Shown: positions 62,118-64,000 of the stretch, one piece after another
Numbering within the stretch: the first letter of the stretch is position 1
How the letters are laid out: each line of letters begins with the position of its first letter
Source of the DNA: Salminus brasiliensis
Taxonomy: Eukaryota > Chordata > Actinopteri > Characiformes > Bryconidae
Reading direction: 5' to 3'
DNA: 64,000 nucleotides
Assembly: GCF_030463535.1 (NCBI RefSeq)
Contig: NC_132899.1
Location: 15,781,490-15,845,489 of the forward strand
Notes under the pieces: model-generated
Database searches by the model: none
What the model saw: the letters and a program-made list of their open reading frames with translations, nothing else
Told to the model about the DNA's origin: nothing
Program-made: the position numbers and the translations under genes

Positions 62118-62567
62118 GATCAGCCATAACATTAACACTACCGTCAGGTGACATTAAAAATGTTGATTGGTCATATTGGGCAGCATGTGAGCATGTATTA
62201 AAAGCAGGAGTGTAAGGGCTAAACGACTGTGATGGTTAGACGACTGGGTCTGTACGTCTCCAAAACATCAGACCCCAGGTGTTGTGGGGGTTTTCTGGTA
62301 TGCAGTGATTAGTACCTACCAAAAGTAGTCCAAGAAAGGACAAATGGTGAACCAGCGATAGGGTCATGGACACCTAAGGATTATTGATTGACCCATGGAG
62401 GCTCCACATCACAACTTAACGACTTAAAGAATCTGCTGCTAACGTCTTGGTGCCAGATACTACAGGAAACCTTCAGAGTCCATGCCTCGAATAGTCAGAT
62501 CTGTTGTGGCAATATAAAGGTGACCTACTCAGTGTTAAGTGGGTGTTGTTGATATAATGGCTGATCT
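62118..62567 (+). mobile_element. internally deleted Tc1-like transposon with both termini
   Basis: The left end GATCAGCCATAACATTA and the right end GATATAATGGCTGATC are inverted copies. The plus-strand interior holds two separated remnants of transposase coding: an N-terminal part (GACTGGGTCTGTACGTCTCC ... GGACAAATGGTGAACCAGCG) and a C-terminal part (TAACGTCTTGGTGCCAGATA ... CATGCCTCGAATAGTCAGAT). The catalytic core between them is missing (joined near 62395). Stops break both parts. It could only have moved with help from a full-length relative. Confidence 0.82.
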
Positions 62568-62639
62568 CTCCATACTGTGATTGCGATATATTTGAATATG
62601 GTCGACTCAAGTAACCATGTACATCCCTGAAGCTATAGA

Positions 62640-62840
62640 AGACCCCTTTTGTGCTACTAAGGTGCTAAGGAACAGTACAAAAGGTTTAAAGATTTATAGA
62701 ACCTTCATGTAATATTATGTAAAGGTTCTCTACCAATTTAAGGGTTCTTTCTAAAATCTTTTCATTTTATGTTTTTAAAACAGCTTTTTAAAGATTTTGA
62801 GGGAACCAAAAGTGGTTCTTCAATGGCTTTACACATAAGG
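62640..62840. repeat. MITE-like repeat with AAAGGTTCT / GGAACC words
   Basis: AGGTTCTCTACCAATTTAAG, GGGTTCTTTCTAAAATCTTT and GGAACCAAAAGTGGTTCTTC recur with partial inverted symmetry, as in small fish palindromic elements. Borders are not defined. Confidence 0.4.
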
Positions 62841-63026
62841 ATGAGTTTGGCACCTTTTTTTTTCAGATCGTAGCTCCCTTGCAAAGCTAAAAGCAGTCCA
62901 AACATTCGGATTCAGGGGAACATTGCTATTATGTCGCTTTCAACATCTTTCTAATGCTTCATGAGAAATGAAAAAGCAAAAGAAAGAAATGTGACAAACG
63001 CCACATTTTAGAGAACCGCTGTGTAC

Positions 63027-63029
<3 letters not shown>

Positions 63030-63071
<42 letters not shown>
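63030..63071. repeat. (GA)n microsatellite
   Basis: Forty-two bases of pure GA. Confidence 0.96.
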
Positions 63072-63073
<2 letters not shown>

Positions 63074-64000
63074 CTTCTGTCTCTCTGCTTTCATGTTCCT
63101 GTGGGGATAGACAAACTCTTAAGAGGCTTAGTGTTGAATGAGTCAGCATTCATCAAATCACATGAACAAGCGTGAGCTGAACAACACACATGTGACGTAG
63201 AAAGCTTGGATGTGAAATCACTGGATGTGAGCTCTTCCTCTCCCGCTGCTTCTTCCCACAAATCGGCCCATCCGTGAATTTGCCGCTGTAGGACAGCTGT
63301 ATGGATTGCCAAATTGAAATGCAGCATATTGGTTTGGCAGTCTGGACTGGCAAGCATTTACTACACTTGAGGTCTAACCCTAACCCAATTAGAACTGGCC
63401 CAATCACTTAGCAGATTTATTGTACTTGTCAGTGCAAGATGAGTGGTGAAGTTAATCATATGCGGGATGTATAATAAGATCTCTGAGAGAGTATTCAGAT
63501 ACAGAGGGGCTTACAGAACGACTGTATATGCTGATGCTGAATCTGCTGAAGCAGAAATCAGAAATGTGGTGCCACAATTCCTTGGGATCAGGTTCTTTGT
63601 TCTTGTGAATAGAGTCTGAACAATGCAGTTCATATAGAAGGAGATTAAGATTACTTTAATAAATTAATAATTGGTGGTAGTGTTGAGGTTCTTGCGGTGC
63701 TAGGTAATCTGCAACTGTCTGTCAAGCACTGATAGAAATATATGTAAATAATATATAAATATTATACAGCTAAAAGTAAAATTGGCCAGTTTAATGGATT
63801 ATCAGAATTCTTTTCTACATAATTCTTGTCTAGCTTATATGTTTTTTTTAATTATGTTAAATAATGTTATTTACTTTAAAAAGCCACAAATGGCAGTGCT
63901 TAAATAGGCCACTGTGACTTTTGATGGGATGTCTACCTCAGAGACCGGATTGCCAGTTTTTGAACTGTCGCCAGGACCCATGCAGAGTGATTAAAGCCCA

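Larger units (their letters stand above)
47887..64000 (+). other. camk2g: camk2g intron 2 (partial, over 16 kb)
   Basis: Starts at the donor of the 95-nt exon and runs past the window end. No further CaMKII exon or nested gene was recognised on either strand. Named contents are the microsatellites at 53907-53938, 55235-55283, 55329-55399 and 63030-63071, SINE-like copies near 54713 and 59388, and the Tc1-like element near 62118. The stretches 47.9-53.9 kb, 55.6-59.3 kb and 59.5-62.1 kb show nothing I can name. Confidence 0.8.

Overview
This is vertebrate nuclear DNA from a teleost fish. Evidence is split genes with GT-AG introns, several relics of the fish Tc1-like transposon type, tRNA-derived SINE-like pieces, many (CA)n/(CT)n/(AT)n microsatellites and long minisatellites. 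The repeat families look otophysan (characin/catfish-like), but that is only an impression. No bacterial, viral, CRISPR or rRNA/tRNA gene was seen.

Gene layout. (1) 135-3570, minus strand: the 5' two thirds of hexd, a family GH20 hexosaminidase; its last exons lie left of the window. (2) 3571-4466: a short head-to-head intergenic/promoter region. (3) About 4230-18683, plus strand: the whole coding region of sec24c, a cargo-adaptor subunit of the COPII coat. The 22 core coding exons stay in frame throughout and give 1204 residues. Two further in-frame candidate exons were found (8117-8203 and 12115-12156). (4) 18684 to about 20.8 kb: probable long sec24c 3' UTR. (5) 20.8-46.4 kb: no protein-coding gene recognised. 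It holds Tc1-like and LINE relics, a 68-bp minisatellite (27.87-30.55 kb, about 39 units) and a 30/20-bp minisatellite (31.8-34.44 kb) built on the palindrome TTCTAGAA. (6) 46637 onward, plus strand: the first two coding exons of camk2g (CaMKII gamma) behind a polypyrimidine-rich 5' flank. From 47887 to the window end is its second intron (over 16 kb), with no further exon seen.

sec24c followed by camk2g in the same orientation matches the human 10q22 block, although the human genes between them were not found here. hexd sits elsewhere in human (17q25), so its head-to-head pairing with sec24c is a fish arrangement.

The three genes do not form a pathway: a glycosidase, an ER-export coat subunit and a calcium-signalling kinase. 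The most interesting items are the two candidate cassette exons of sec24c, the heat-shock-element-like minisatellite with four perfect four-box sites, and the higher-order structure of both minisatellites.
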